From Methylobacterium ajmalii (lineage in GTDB: Bacteria > Pseudomonadota > Alphaproteobacteria > Rhizobiales > Beijerinckiaceae): a DNA stretch of 64,000 nucleotides. This document shows positions 16,838 through 25,173 of this stretch, one piece after another. The translations under genes and the position numbers were made by a program. How positions within the stretch are numbered: position 1 is the first letter of the stretch; each line of letters opens with the position of its first letter. The stretch lies in the NCBI RefSeq assembly GCF_016613415.1, contig NZ_JACWCT010000125.1, positions 39,664 to 103,663 on the forward strand, in the 5' to 3' direction. The notes under the pieces are model-generated. The model had not been told where the DNA came from and made no database searches. It saw only the letters and a program-made list of their open reading frames with translations.

Positions 16838-18757
16838 ATGCGGAAGGCGATCGCCACGGTGTCGGTAAGCGGCACGCTGATCGAGAAGCTGGAGGCGATC
16901 GCGGCGGCGCGCTTCGACGGGGTCGAGATCTTCGAGAACGACCTCCTCTTTCACACCGGCCCGGCCCGCGACGTGCGCCGCTACGCCTCCGACCTCGGCC
17001 TGTCGATCGACCTGTTTCAGCCCTTCCGCGACTTCGAGGGCGTGTCGGACGAGCAGCTGAAGCGCAACCTCGACCGGGCCGAGCGCAAGTTCGACCTGAT
17101 GGAAGAGCTCGGCGCGCCGCTGATCCTGGTCTGCTCCAACGTCGGGAACGAGGTCTCGGACGACGACGCCCGGATGGCCGACCAGCTCTACCAGCTCGCC
17201 GAGCGGGCGGCGAAGCGCGGCCTCAAGATCGGCTTCGAGGCCCTGTCCTGGGGCACCAAGGTGCGCACCTTCGACCGGGCCTGGGGCATCGTCGAGCGGG
17301 CGAACCACCCGCATCTCGGCCTGATCCTCGACAGCTTCCACACGCTCGCTCTCCCGGACGACTGGTCGGGTATCGCAAACCTCCCGGGCCAGCGGGTGTT
17401 CTTCGTCCAGCTGGCCGATGCCCCGCGCATCGGCATGAACCCGCTGACCTTGAGCCGCCACTTCCGCTGCCTGCCGGGCCAGGGCGACCTCGACGTGCCG
17501 GGCTTCCTCCAGGCGGTGCTCGCCTGCGGCTATACCGGCACGATCTCGCTCGAGATCTTCAACGACGACATGCGGGCCGCACCCCCGCGCCAGACCGCGG
17601 CCGACGGCCACCGCTCGCTGCTCTTTCTCGAGGAGCGGGTGCGGCGCACCGACGAGGCCGCCGCGCTCGCGCCCTCTGCGCCCAAGCGGCCCCGCCGCCG
17701 GGTCGAGCTGTTCGACCCGCCGCTGCCGCCGGCCATCGCCGGGCACCGCTTCATCGAGGTGGCGGTGGACGAGCGCTGCGAGGGCGCGCTGGCGCGTCTC
17801 CTCGGCCAGCTCGGCTTCACGCGGCTCGGCCGCCACCGCAGCAAGGCGGTGACGCTCTACGGCCAGGGCGAGATCCGCATCGTGCTCAACCGCGAACCGG
17901 ATTCCTTCGCCTCGTCCTACTTCCTGATGCACGGCCCCTCGGTCTGCGCCCAGGCCATCATCACCGACGACGCGCTCGCGGCGCTCGGCCGGGCCGAATC
18001 CTACGGCGCGGCCCGCTTCGGCGGCCGCATCGGGCCGGACGAGAACTCCTTCCCGTCGATCCGGGCGCCCGACGGCAGCCTGATCATCCTCACCGACCCG
18101 CAGACCGGGAGCGACTTCGAGCACGACTTCGTGATGGAGGATGGTGCCGAACCGGCGGGCCTGCTCACCCGGGTCGACCACGTGGCGCAGGCCCTGCCCG
18201 AGGGCCAGCTCGATTCCTGGGTGCTGTTCTACCGCGCGGTGCTCGGGCTCGAGCCGGAGGACGTGGTGGTGCTGCCCGACCCCTATGGCCTCGTGCGCAG
18301 CAAGGCGATGTCGAACGCCGAGCGCACCATGCGGCTGCCGCTCAACATCTCGGAGAGCCGCAACACCGCCACCGCCCGCCTGGTGTCGAGCTTCGCGGGC
18401 GCCGGCGTCCACCACATCGCGCTCGCCACCGACGACATCTTCGCGGCGGCCGAGCGCCTCAAGGCCGCCGGCGCGACGCTGCTGCCGATCCCGGCCAACT
18501 ACTACGACGACGTGGCCGCCCGCTTCGGGCTCGACGACGCGCTCATCGCCCGCATGCAGAGCCTGAGCATCCTCTACGACCGGGTCGGCGAGGGCGAGTT
18601 CCTGCAATTCTACACGACGCCGTTCGAGGAGCGGTTCTACTTCGAGATCGTGCAGCGCAAGGGCGGCTACGACTTGTATGGGGCGCCGAACGCCCCGGTG
18701 CGGATGGCGGCCTTGGCGGCGTTGCGGGGCCCGAACCTGTCGCAGGTGCTGCGGTAG
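16838..18757 (+). CDS. quiC: 3-dehydroshikimate dehydratase fused to HPPD-like VOC domain
   Basis: 639-residue two-domain enzyme. Residues 1 to about 270 are a xylose-isomerase-like TIM barrel (FDGVEIFENDLLFH, GLKIGFEALSWG, LGLILDSFHTL, FVQLADAP, SLEIFNDD) of the QuiC/AsbF dehydroshikimate dehydratase group, which forms protocatechuate. Residues about 285-630 are a VOC/4-hydroxyphenylpyruvate-dioxygenase-like module (VDHVAQALPEG, VHHIALATDDIF, FYTTPFEERFYFEIVQRKGGY). The fusion is known in Proteobacteria; the VOC half is often annotated as dioxygenase, but its activity is not established here. GGGAGAA precedes the ATG. No protocatechuate-cleavage genes are in the window. Confidence 0.88.
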   Translation: MRKAIATVSVSGTLIEKLEAIAAARFDGVEIFENDLLFHTGPARDVRRYASDLGLSIDLFQPFRDFEGVSDEQLKRNLDRAERKFDLMEELGAPLILVCSNVGNEVSDDDARMADQLYQLAERAAKRGLKIGFEALSWGTKVRTFDRAWGIVERANHPHLGLILDSFHTLALPDDWSGIANLPGQRVFFVQLADAPRIGMNPLTLSRHFRCLPGQGDLDVPGFLQAVLACGYTGTISLEIFNDDMRAAPPRQTAADGHRSLLFLEERVRRTDEAAALAPSAPKRPRRRVELFDPPLPPAIAGHRFIEVAVDERCEGALARLLGQLGFTRLGRHRSKAVTLYGQGEIRIVLNREPDSFASSYFLMHGPSVCAQAIITDDALAALGRAESYGAARFGGRIGPDENSFPSIRAPDGSLIILTDPQTGSDFEHDFVMEDGAEPAGLLTRVDHVAQALPEGQLDSWVLFYRAVLGLEPEDVVVLPDPYGLVRSKAMSNAERTMRLPLNISESRNTATARLVSSFAGAGVHHIALATDDIFAAAERLKAAGATLLPIPANYYDDVAARFGLDDALIARMQSLSILYDRVGEGEFLQFYTTPFEERFYFEIVQRKGGYDLYGAPNAPVRMAALAALRGPNLSQVLR

Positions 18758-18765
18758 GTTTTTCG

Positions 18766-18790
18766 GAGGGGCGGGCACCCCGCCCCTCCT
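18766..18790 (+). terminator. hairpin after quiC
   Basis: GGAGGGGCGGG and CCCGCCCCTCC pair over 11 bp around a CAC loop, starting 8 bases after the quiC stop. The run of T lies before rather than after the stem on the plus strand, so termination efficiency is uncertain. Confidence 0.6.
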
Positions 18791-18858
18791 GGCCGGATCG
18801 CAGGGGCAGTGCACGACAATGGCGTGAAGCCTGGCGGTACGTGGCTTTCCCAACCGCG

Positions 18859-18979
18859 ACCTCATCCTGAGGTGCGACCGCAGGGAGCCTCGAAGGAGGG
18901 CTCCAGAAGTCTCCGAGATTTCTGGAGCCCTCCTTCGAGGTCAGTCGATCAAAGATCGACTAACACCTCAGGATGAGGT
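18859..18979. repeat. nested palindromic repeat, copy 1
   Basis: Outer arms ACCTCATCCTGAGGTG (18859-18874) and CACCTCAGGATGAGGT (18964-18979) are exact reverse complements. Inner arms of 21 bases, 18888-18908 and 18920-18940, also pair perfectly (CCTCGAAGGAGGG with CCCTCCTTCGAGG). A third small hairpin around GTCGATC/GATCGAC lies at 18942-18961. Copy 2 is at 28811-28941. It is non-coding and REP-like. Confidence 0.85.
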
Positions 18980-19122
18980 TCGAGATGGGACAGGCCGACG
19001 TCACGTGTGAACGGCCCTGTCGTGTACCATCGACCGAGCCAACACAACTCCGCTCAACCGAATGACGCATGGGTTAAGATTTCCGTGGCGTGCTGGGGAT
19101 CGGCAGGGTTCCTCAGCAAAAA

Positions 19123-19147
19123 CCCCCGGACACCATGCGTCCGGGGG
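19123..19147 (-). terminator. intrinsic terminator of the parvulin gene
   Basis: CCCCCGGAC and GTCCGGGGG form a 9-bp stem around a 7-base loop. On the minus strand it is followed directly by TTTTTGC, a proper U-tract, 25 bases after the parvulin stop. Confidence 0.85.
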
Positions 19148-19171
19148 CTTTCCTTCAACCGAAGTCGCGTC

Positions 19172-20080
19172 TTACTTCTTCTCGTCCGCCTTCGGAGCGG
19201 GCGCCGGAGCCGCGGGGGCAGTCCCGACGCGCTCGATCTTGGCCCCCTCGCGCAGCTTGGTGATGATGTCCTGCTGGGTCTTGCGGGTGAGGTAGGCCTC
19301 GACCTGCTCCTTCATCTCGTCGAAGCTCGGCACCGGCTTGCTGCGCTTCTCCTCGACCTTGATGACGTGCCAGCCGAACTGGGTCTTGATCGGGTCGGAG
19401 ATCTTGCCGGCCTCGAGCTTGAAGGCCGCGTCGGCGAAGGGCGCGACCATCCGCTCCTTGGTGAACCAGCCGAGATCGCCGCCCTCGGCCTTGGAGCCGG
19501 GATCCTTCGAGGTCTCGGCCGCCACCTTGGCGAAGTCCTCGCCGGCCTTCAGGCGCGCGGCGATCTTCTTGGCCTCGGCCTCGTTGTCGACGAGGATGTG
19601 GCGGGCGTGGACCTCCTCCTCGGGCTTCATCGCCTTGACGGTCTCGTCGTAGAGCGCCTTGGCGGCCTGCGGCGTGACGGCCTTCTTGGCCTCGCGCTCG
19701 AGGTACTCGTCGAGGAGGAGCTTGTCGCGGAAATAGGCGAGCTTGCGGGTGAAGTCGGGGCTCTCGGCCACCTTGTCCTTCTCGGCGGCCTGGGCGCCGA
19801 TCTTCAGGTCGACCATGTAGTCGACGAGCAGGTTGCGCTTCTGCGCCTCGTCGACGCCGGGCAGCGACAGGGCCGGGTCGTCGGCCGCCACGGCGAGATC
19901 GCCGGCGGTGATGGTCGCGCCGTTCACCTTGGCCACGACGGTATCGGGGGACTGGGCCGGGGCGGCGGACGGAGCAGCGGCAGGAGCGGCGGGGGCCGGC
20001 GCCTGGGCGAGCGCGGCGCCCGGCAGGAGGAGCCCGAGGGCGAGCGCGCCGTTGCGCCAGAAGGGGGAGAGGGTCGGCAT
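19172..20080 (-). CDS. periplasmic parvulin-type peptidyl-prolyl isomerase
   Basis: 302-residue exported PpiC/SurA-like foldase. Signal peptide 1-25 (cleavage at ALA-Q), a Pro/Ala linker, an N-terminal chaperone helix region (about 48-150) and a single parvulin domain at about 156-247 with VHARHILVDNEAEAKKI, GDLGWFTKERMVAPFADAA and TQFGWHVIKVEEKR. A Lys/Ala/Pro tail follows. It should assist outer-membrane or secreted protein folding; an autotransporter is encoded nearby but no direct link is shown. A terminator follows the gene. Confidence 0.92.
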   Translation of the reverse strand: MPTLSPFWRNGALALGLLLPGAALAQAPAPAAPAAAPSAAPAQSPDTVVAKVNGATITAGDLAVAADDPALSLPGVDEAQKRNLLVDYMVDLKIGAQAAEKDKVAESPDFTRKLAYFRDKLLLDEYLEREAKKAVTPQAAKALYDETVKAMKPEEEVHARHILVDNEAEAKKIAARLKAGEDFAKVAAETSKDPGSKAEGGDLGWFTKERMVAPFADAAFKLEAGKISDPIKTQFGWHVIKVEEKRSKPVPSFDEMKEQVEAYLTRKTQQDIITKLREGAKIERVGTAPAAPAPAPKADEKK

Positions 20081-20232
20081 GGCGTGATCCTTGGGGCCCG
20101 TGCGCGAGGTCGTTTTCAGACGGCGGACAGGTGGCAAAGATCGGCCGACAAGACAAGCGGCGCACGGCGCCGCAGCGGCAAGGGAGCAGCCGCGCACCCG
20201 CGGACCTCTCCGGCCCGCGGGTGCGGATCGGT

Positions 20233-20559
20233 TCAGTAGCCGGTCGAGGCGACCTCGACACGGTTGCCGCGGCGCGCGAAGGCGACCGAGGCGGCCGCGC
20301 CGTCCTGGGTGCCGGGCACCGAGAAGCTGACGACCTGGTCGGAGGCCAGCGTGGTGATCACGCGCAGCGGGGTGGCGGCGGTCGCGTCGGTCGGCGCCAG
20401 GGTGGCGACGACGCGCAGGCCGTCCTTCTCGACGGTGTAGTAGGCCGAGCCGCGCACCGGGCCGAGATCGAGGCTGTGCGACTGGCGCGGGGTCAGCTCT
20501 GAGGCGCCCGCCGCGGTGGCGAGAACGAGACCGAGGGCGGAGAGGGCGATGAGACGCAT
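20233..20559 (-). CDS. small secreted protein of unknown function
   Basis: 108 residues: signal peptide MRLIALSALGLVLATAAGAS, then a compact beta-rich domain with LDLGPVRGSAYYTVEKDGLRV, TPLRVITTLASDQVVSFSVPG and FARRGNRVEVAS. No Cys, no membrane anchor. The look is that of small periplasmic proteins abundant in Methylobacterium. It lies upstream of the parvulin gene on the same strand (152-base gap) and divergent from the acetyltransferase gene; conspicuous palindromes sit in the divergent gap. Confidence 0.75.
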   Translation of the reverse strand: MRLIALSALGLVLATAAGASELTPRQSHSLDLGPVRGSAYYTVEKDGLRVVATLAPTDATAATPLRVITTLASDQVVSFSVPGTQDGAAASVAFARRGNRVEVASTGY

Positions 20560-20640
20560 CGGTGGTCCAGGAGTTCTGTCCGGCGCGAGATGCGCATCCG
20601 GAAAGCCGGGATCTGCCGGGAGACGTCAATAAAGCATTCA

Positions 20641-20659
20641 CTATTGTGCGACGCAATAG
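20641..20659. promoter_or_regulatory. inverted repeat CTATTG-N7-CAATAG
   Basis: A perfect 6-bp inverted repeat in an AT-rich patch of an otherwise GC-rich gap, 82 bases upstream of the small secreted-protein ATG and about 175 bases upstream of the acetyltransferase ATG. Typical operator size and position; the cognate regulator is not identifiable. Confidence 0.5.
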
Positions 20660-20672
20660 AAACATATTGCAA

Positions 20673-20686
20673 TGCATCATGATGCA
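20673..20686. promoter_or_regulatory. 14-bp perfect palindrome TGCATCATGATGCA
   Basis: Fully self-complementary, 13 bases after the CTATTG/CAATAG repeat and overlapping a second short palindrome, ATTGCAAT (20667-20674). The cluster of three palindromes in about 45 bases suggests a regulatory region. Confidence 0.5.
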
Positions 20687-20832
20687 GCCGCACCGGTTCG
20701 CCGGCATTCCTGCTCATTCCGCCGCGCGGGTCGCTCGTACCGTCTCCCGTGACCTGCGGCCCGCCCCGCCCTACCTGCCAGGGCGACCCCGCCGACGTGG
20801 CCGCCCCCGCCGACCCGGATTGCTGGACTCGC

Positions 20833-23601
20833 ATGAGCACCTACCGCTTCGACAGGCTCCTCAGCCCGCGCTCCGTGGCGCTGGTGGGCGCGAGCGCGCG
20901 GCCGAATGCGTTCGGCGCCGCGATCCTGCGCAACCTGCGCGAGGCGGGCTTTGCCGGCCCGATCTGGCCGGTGAACCCGCGCCACGACAGCGTCGACGGC
21001 GTCCAGGCCTTCGCCGACCTCGCCGACCTGCCCGAGCCCGCCGACCTCGTGGTGATCGTGACCCCGCCCGAGACCGTGCCGGAGGTGGTGGCGGCGGCCG
21101 GCCGCAAGGGCTGCGGGGCGGCGGTCGTCATCACCACCGGCCTCGGCAGCGGGCCGGATTCGCTGGCGGAAGCCGCGCGGGCGGCGGCACGGCGCCACTC
21201 GTTGCGGCTCGTCGGGCCCGACAGCATGGGGCTCGCCGTGCCGGGGAACGCGCTCAATGCCAGCCTGCTCGCCCGGGCGCCGCTGCCCGGCGACCTGGCG
21301 CTGATCTCGCAGTCGCGCACCGTGGCGGCCGGCATCGTCGCCTGGGCCCAGGGGCGCGGCACCGGATTCTCCGGCATCGTCTCCCTCGGCAACGCCCTCG
21401 ACGTCGACATCGCCGACTGCCTCGACCACTTCGCCGCCGACATCCGCACCCGGGCGATCCTCTTGTCGATCGCCACCGTGACCGACGCGCCGAAGTTCAT
21501 GTCGGCGGCCCGGGCCGCCGCCCGGGCGAAGCCCGTGGTGGTGATCCGCTCCGGCCGCCACGACGCCGCCCGGATCGCCGACGGCCGCGCCGCTCCTCCG
21601 GTCCTCACGCACACCGGGATCACCCACACCGGCATCCTGGCGCGCACCGACGCGGTCTACGACGCGGCCTTCCGCCGGGCGGGCCTGTTGCGGGTCCAGG
21701 ACCTCGACGAGATGTTCTCGGCGGTCGAGACGCTGGGTCGCCAGCGACCCTTCCCGGGCCGGCGCCTCGCCATCCTGGCCAACGGCCGCGGCGTCGGCGC
21801 CATCGCGGTCGACCGGCTGATCGATCTCGGCGGCTCCCTCGCCGGCCTCTCGGAGGAGACGAGGGCGCGGCTCGCCGCCGCGGTGCCGGGCACCGGCCCG
21901 CAGGATTGGCGCAACCCGGTCGATATCGGCGCCGACGCCGACGGGCCGCGCTACGCCGCGGCGCTGGAGGCCCTGATGGCCGACCGCGACAACGATGCGG
22001 TGCTGGTCATCAACGTGCCGACCGCGCTCTCGGGCGGCAGCGCGGTCGCGAGCGAGATCGTCGAGGCGGTGAAGCGGGGGCGCAAGGGCGCCTTCCGGGC
22101 CCGCCCGGTCTTCGCCGTCACGGTGGGCGACGAGGCCGCCGGCGAGATCCTGAGCCAGGCCGGCATCCCGCGCTTCGCCACCGATGCCGACGCGGTCGAG
22201 GGCTTCACCCACCTCGTGCGCTACCGCGAGGCGCAGGACGACCTCACCACCACCCCGGCGGTGCTGCCCGACGACCTCGTGCCGGATGCCGGCGCCGCCC
22301 GGGCGATCGTCGACCGGGTGCTGGCGGACGGCCGCACCTGGCTCGATCCCCGCGAGATGGCGGACCTGCTCGCGGCCTACGGCATCCCGGCCCAGCCGGT
22401 GACGCTCGCCGCCGACGCCGGTGCGGCCGCGGAGGCCGCCTGGCCGATCATCGCGGCGGGCGGCACGGTGGCGCTCAAGCTCGCCTCGCCGGACGTGGTG
22501 CACAAGTCCGACGTCGGCGGCGTGCGCCTGGGGCTGACCAGCGAGGCGGCGGTGCGCGAGGCTGCCGCCGAGATGCTGGCCCGGGTGGCGCAGGAGCGGC
22601 CCGAGGCCCGGATCACCGGCTTCGTCGTCCAGGCGATGCTGCGCCGGACCCAGGCGCGCGAGCTGATCGCCGGCCTCGTCGACGATCCGGTCTTCGGCCC
22701 CGTCGTGGTGTTCGGCCGCGGCGGCACCGCCGTCGAGGTGATCGACGACCGGGCTTTGGCGCTCCCGCCCCTCGACCGGCGTCTCGCCGCCGACCTGATC
22801 GGGCGGACCCGGGTGGCGCGCCGGCTCAAGGCCTATCGCGACGTGGCGGCGGCCGACGAGGCGGCGGTCGCCCTGGTGCTGGTCAAGCTCGGCCAGCTCG
22901 CCGCCGACCTGCCGGAATTGCGCGAGCTCGACATCAACCCGCTGCTGGCCGACCGGGACGGCGTCATCGCCCTCGACGCCCGCGCGGCGGTGGCGCCCCT
23001 GCCGCCGGAGCGCCGGCGCGACGCCGGCACCGGCCCGAGCCACGCGCGCTTCGCCGTGCGGCCCTATCCCCGCGCCTGGGAGCGCCGCATCGTGCTCGAC
23101 GGGCAGGCGATCCTGGTCCGCCCGGTGCGGGCCGAGGACGAGGGGCTGTTCGAAGTCTTCTTCAAGCAGGTCAGCGCCGAGGACCTGCGCCTGCGCTTCT
23201 TCGCGCCGGTGCGCGACTTCAGCCACGCCTTCCTCGCCCGCCTGACCCAGCTCGACTACGCCCGCGCCATCGCCTTCGTGGCGATCGAGGAGGCGACCGG
23301 CACGATGATGGGGGCGGTGCGCCTGCACGCCGACGCCAACCACGAGACCGGCGAGTACGCGATCCTGGTCCGCTCCGACCTCAAGGGCCTCGGGCTCGGC
23401 TGGTCGCTGATGGGGCTGATGCTCGACTGGGCCCGGGCCGAGGGCTTACGCCACGTCGAGGGCCAGGTGCTGCGCGAGAACACCACCATGCTGGCGATGT
23501 GCCGCAAGCTCGGCTTTACGGTGAGGACCGACCCCTCCGACCCCGACCTGATGCTGGTGCGGCGCGCGCTGGCGGAGGAGAGTGGCGCGCCCGCAACCTG
23601 A
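20833..23601 (+). CDS. Pat-like acyl-CoA synthetase (NDP-forming)/GNAT acetyltransferase fusion
   Basis: 922-residue protein with the protein-lysine acetyltransferase (Pat/AcP) architecture: CoA-binding Rossmann domain (SPRSVALVGASARPN, about 5-130), succinyl-CoA-ligase-like domains (about 150-450), ATP-grasp domain (about 480-690; VALKLASPDVVHKSDVGGV, FGRGGTAVEVIDD, LDINPLLA) and C-terminal GNAT domain (about 750-905) with RSDLKGLGLGWSLM as the acetyl-CoA loop. A candidate phospho-His loop is present at residues 259-268. It may acetylate and inactivate metabolic enzymes such as acetyl-CoA synthetase. It leads a run of four close genes. The start MSTYRFDRLL matches the family N-terminus. Confidence 0.9.
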   Translation: MSTYRFDRLLSPRSVALVGASARPNAFGAAILRNLREAGFAGPIWPVNPRHDSVDGVQAFADLADLPEPADLVVIVTPPETVPEVVAAAGRKGCGAAVVITTGLGSGPDSLAEAARAAARRHSLRLVGPDSMGLAVPGNALNASLLARAPLPGDLALISQSRTVAAGIVAWAQGRGTGFSGIVSLGNALDVDIADCLDHFAADIRTRAILLSIATVTDAPKFMSAARAAARAKPVVVIRSGRHDAARIADGRAAPPVLTHTGITHTGILARTDAVYDAAFRRAGLLRVQDLDEMFSAVETLGRQRPFPGRRLAILANGRGVGAIAVDRLIDLGGSLAGLSEETRARLAAAVPGTGPQDWRNPVDIGADADGPRYAAALEALMADRDNDAVLVINVPTALSGGSAVASEIVEAVKRGRKGAFRARPVFAVTVGDEAAGEILSQAGIPRFATDADAVEGFTHLVRYREAQDDLTTTPAVLPDDLVPDAGAARAIVDRVLADGRTWLDPREMADLLAAYGIPAQPVTLAADAGAAAEAAWPIIAAGGTVALKLASPDVVHKSDVGGVRLGLTSEAAVREAAAEMLARVAQERPEARITGFVVQAMLRRTQARELIAGLVDDPVFGPVVVFGRGGTAVEVIDDRALALPPLDRRLAADLIGRTRVARRLKAYRDVAAADEAAVALVLVKLGQLAADLPELRELDINPLLADRDGVIALDARAAVAPLPPERRRDAGTGPSHARFAVRPYPRAWERRIVLDGQAILVRPVRAEDEGLFEVFFKQVSAEDLRLRFFAPVRDFSHAFLARLTQLDYARAIAFVAIEEATGTMMGAVRLHADANHETGEYAILVRSDLKGLGLGWSLMGLMLDWARAEGLRHVEGQVLRENTTMLAMCRKLGFTVRTDPSDPDLMLVRRALAEESGAPAT

Positions 23602-23613
23602 CGCCCTCCTCCC

Positions 23614-24267
23614 ATGCGCGACACCCCTCCCCTCGACATCGCCGGCGGCCTGCTGCTCACCGCCGCCGCCGGCTACGTCGACGCCGTCGGCTTCCTGCGG
23701 CTCGACGGGCTCTACACCTCGTTCATGAGCGGCAACTCGACCCAGTTCGCGGTCTCGCTGGCGCAAGTCGGCCACCCGGTCGCCTGGGAGATCGGCCTCC
23801 TGTTCGCGTCGTTCCTCGGCGGCGGCTTCTGCGGCAGCGTGGTGTCGCTGCGCACCCCCGGCCGCTGGGGGCCGGCCGCCGTGCTGGCGGTCGAGGCGGC
23901 GCTCCTGGCCGCGGCCCTGTCTCTCGCCTTCGGCCCCGCGCAGGGGCCGGTGGCCCCGCTGCTCGCCGCCGCCATGGGGGCGCAGAACGCGGCGCTCCGC
24001 CGGAGCGCCGGCTTCCGGCCCGGCGTGACCTTCGTCACCGGCACCCTGTTCAGCCTCAGCCACACGCTGGCCCAGGCCGCCACCCGGATCGGCCCCGCCC
24101 TCGGCTGGGTACCGGATGCCTGCACCTGGCTGGCGCTGGTCGCGGGCGCGGTGGCGGGAGGACTGGCCTATCGGGCTCACGGGCTCGAGGCGCTGGCGAT
24201 GCCGATGCTGGGCGTCGGGCTGGTGCTGGCGCTCGCCGTCGGTCGGGCCGTGCGGGTGGCGGCATGA
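23614..24267 (+). CDS. YoaK/DUF1275 family membrane protein
   Basis: 217-residue integral membrane protein with six apparent hydrophobic segments. Family hallmarks GYVDAVGFLRLDGLYTSFMSGNSTQFAV and the later ALRRSAGFRPGVTFVTGTLFSL are present. Function of the family is unknown. It starts 12 bases after the acetyltransferase stop and its own stop overlaps the ATG of the AraC regulator. Confidence 0.9.
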   Translation: MRDTPPLDIAGGLLLTAAAGYVDAVGFLRLDGLYTSFMSGNSTQFAVSLAQVGHPVAWEIGLLFASFLGGGFCGSVVSLRTPGRWGPAAVLAVEAALLAAALSLAFGPAQGPVAPLLAAAMGAQNAALRRSAGFRPGVTFVTGTLFSLSHTLAQAATRIGPALGWVPDACTWLALVAGAVAGGLAYRAHGLEALAMPMLGVGLVLALAVGRAVRVAA

Positions 24268-25139
24268 GCATGGCAGGCGACGCCGTGGCCGAGAAGCCCG
24301 CCCCGCGCCGCGACGTCGTCCACCTGCGGCGCGATGCGGCGAGCGGCGTCGAGGCGGTGACGGCGCGTTTCCACGGCCACGCCTACGACATGCACCACCA
24401 CGACGAGTGGCTGGTCGGCGTCACCCATGACGGCGTCCAGGATTTCTTCTGCCGCGGAGCCCGGCGCCAGAGCACGGCGGGGCGGGTGATCCTGATCGAG
24501 CCCGGCGAGCGCCACGACGGGCAGGCCCTGCGCGCGGCGGGCTTTCGCTACAGCATGCTCTACCTGCCGCAGGACTGGCTTCGCGACCGGATGGGCGGCC
24601 GCGACGGGCCTCTCGGCTTTCGCGCCACGCTGGCCGACGACCGGCATCTCGGCGCGGCGATCGACCGGGCCTGCCGCGCCGTGTTCGGTGCCGCCTCGCC
24701 GCTCGCGACCGACGCGGCGCTCGACGATCTGGCGGAGGGGTTGCGCGGCCATCTCGGCGCCGCGGCGCCGCGCCCGGTGCCCGACGGCGATCCCGCCCTG
24801 GCCGAGCGGGCGCTCGACTACCTGCACGCTCACGCCGCCACGCCGTTCGGCCTCGACGCGCTCGCCCGGGCGGTCGGCGCCGCCGACCGGTTCCAGCTCG
24901 CCCGGGCCTTCCGGCGGCGCTTCGGCACCTCGCCCCATGCCTGCCTGGTCGAGCTGCGCCTCGTCCGGGCCCGTGCCCTGCTGCGCGAGCGGGTGCCGCC
25001 GGCGGAGGCCGCGCTGATGGCGGGCTTCTCCGACCAGAGCCATCTCGGCCGCTGGTTCCGCCGCGCCTACGGCCTCACCCCCGCCGCCTACCGGCGCGGG
25101 CGCACGGACGTTCCAGACGGCGGAGCCGCGCTCGACTAG
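24264..25139 (+). CDS. AraC family transcriptional regulator
   Basis: 291-residue regulator with an N-terminal cupin-like sensing domain (YDMHHHDEWLVGVTHDG, GRVILIEPGERHDG) and a C-terminal double helix-turn-helix (about 185-280; FGLDALARAVGAADRFQLARAFRRRFGTSP, then AEAALMAGFSDQSHLGRWFRRAYGLTPAAY). AraC_binding-domain regulators of this type often control exporters. The ATGA overlap with yoaK implies translational coupling, so YoaK is a plausible functional partner. Confidence 0.92.
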   Translation: MSMAGDAVAEKPAPRRDVVHLRRDAASGVEAVTARFHGHAYDMHHHDEWLVGVTHDGVQDFFCRGARRQSTAGRVILIEPGERHDGQALRAAGFRYSMLYLPQDWLRDRMGGRDGPLGFRATLADDRHLGAAIDRACRAVFGAASPLATDAALDDLAEGLRGHLGAAAPRPVPDGDPALAERALDYLHAHAATPFGLDALARAVGAADRFQLARAFRRRFGTSPHACLVELRLVRARALLRERVPPAEAALMAGFSDQSHLGRWFRRAYGLTPAAYRRGRTDVPDGGAALD

Positions 25140-25173
25140 CCCTGCGGTCGATCACCCCCGCAGGGAGCGTCCG

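Larger units (their letters stand above)
18758..19171. other. repeat-rich intergenic region after quiC
   Basis: About 410 bases between the convergent quiC and parvulin genes. Contents in order: a hairpin terminator for quiC (18766-18790), copy 1 of a nested palindromic repeat (18859-18979) and the parvulin terminator (19123-19147). No gene-like frame could be supported. Confidence 0.75.

Noticed and set aside
20562..25139. A 1525-codon plus-strand frame spanning the acetyltransferase, YoaK and AraC genes
   Set aside because: Only its last 291 codons are real (the AraC regulator); the rest is an Arg-rich out-of-frame reading of the two genes before it.
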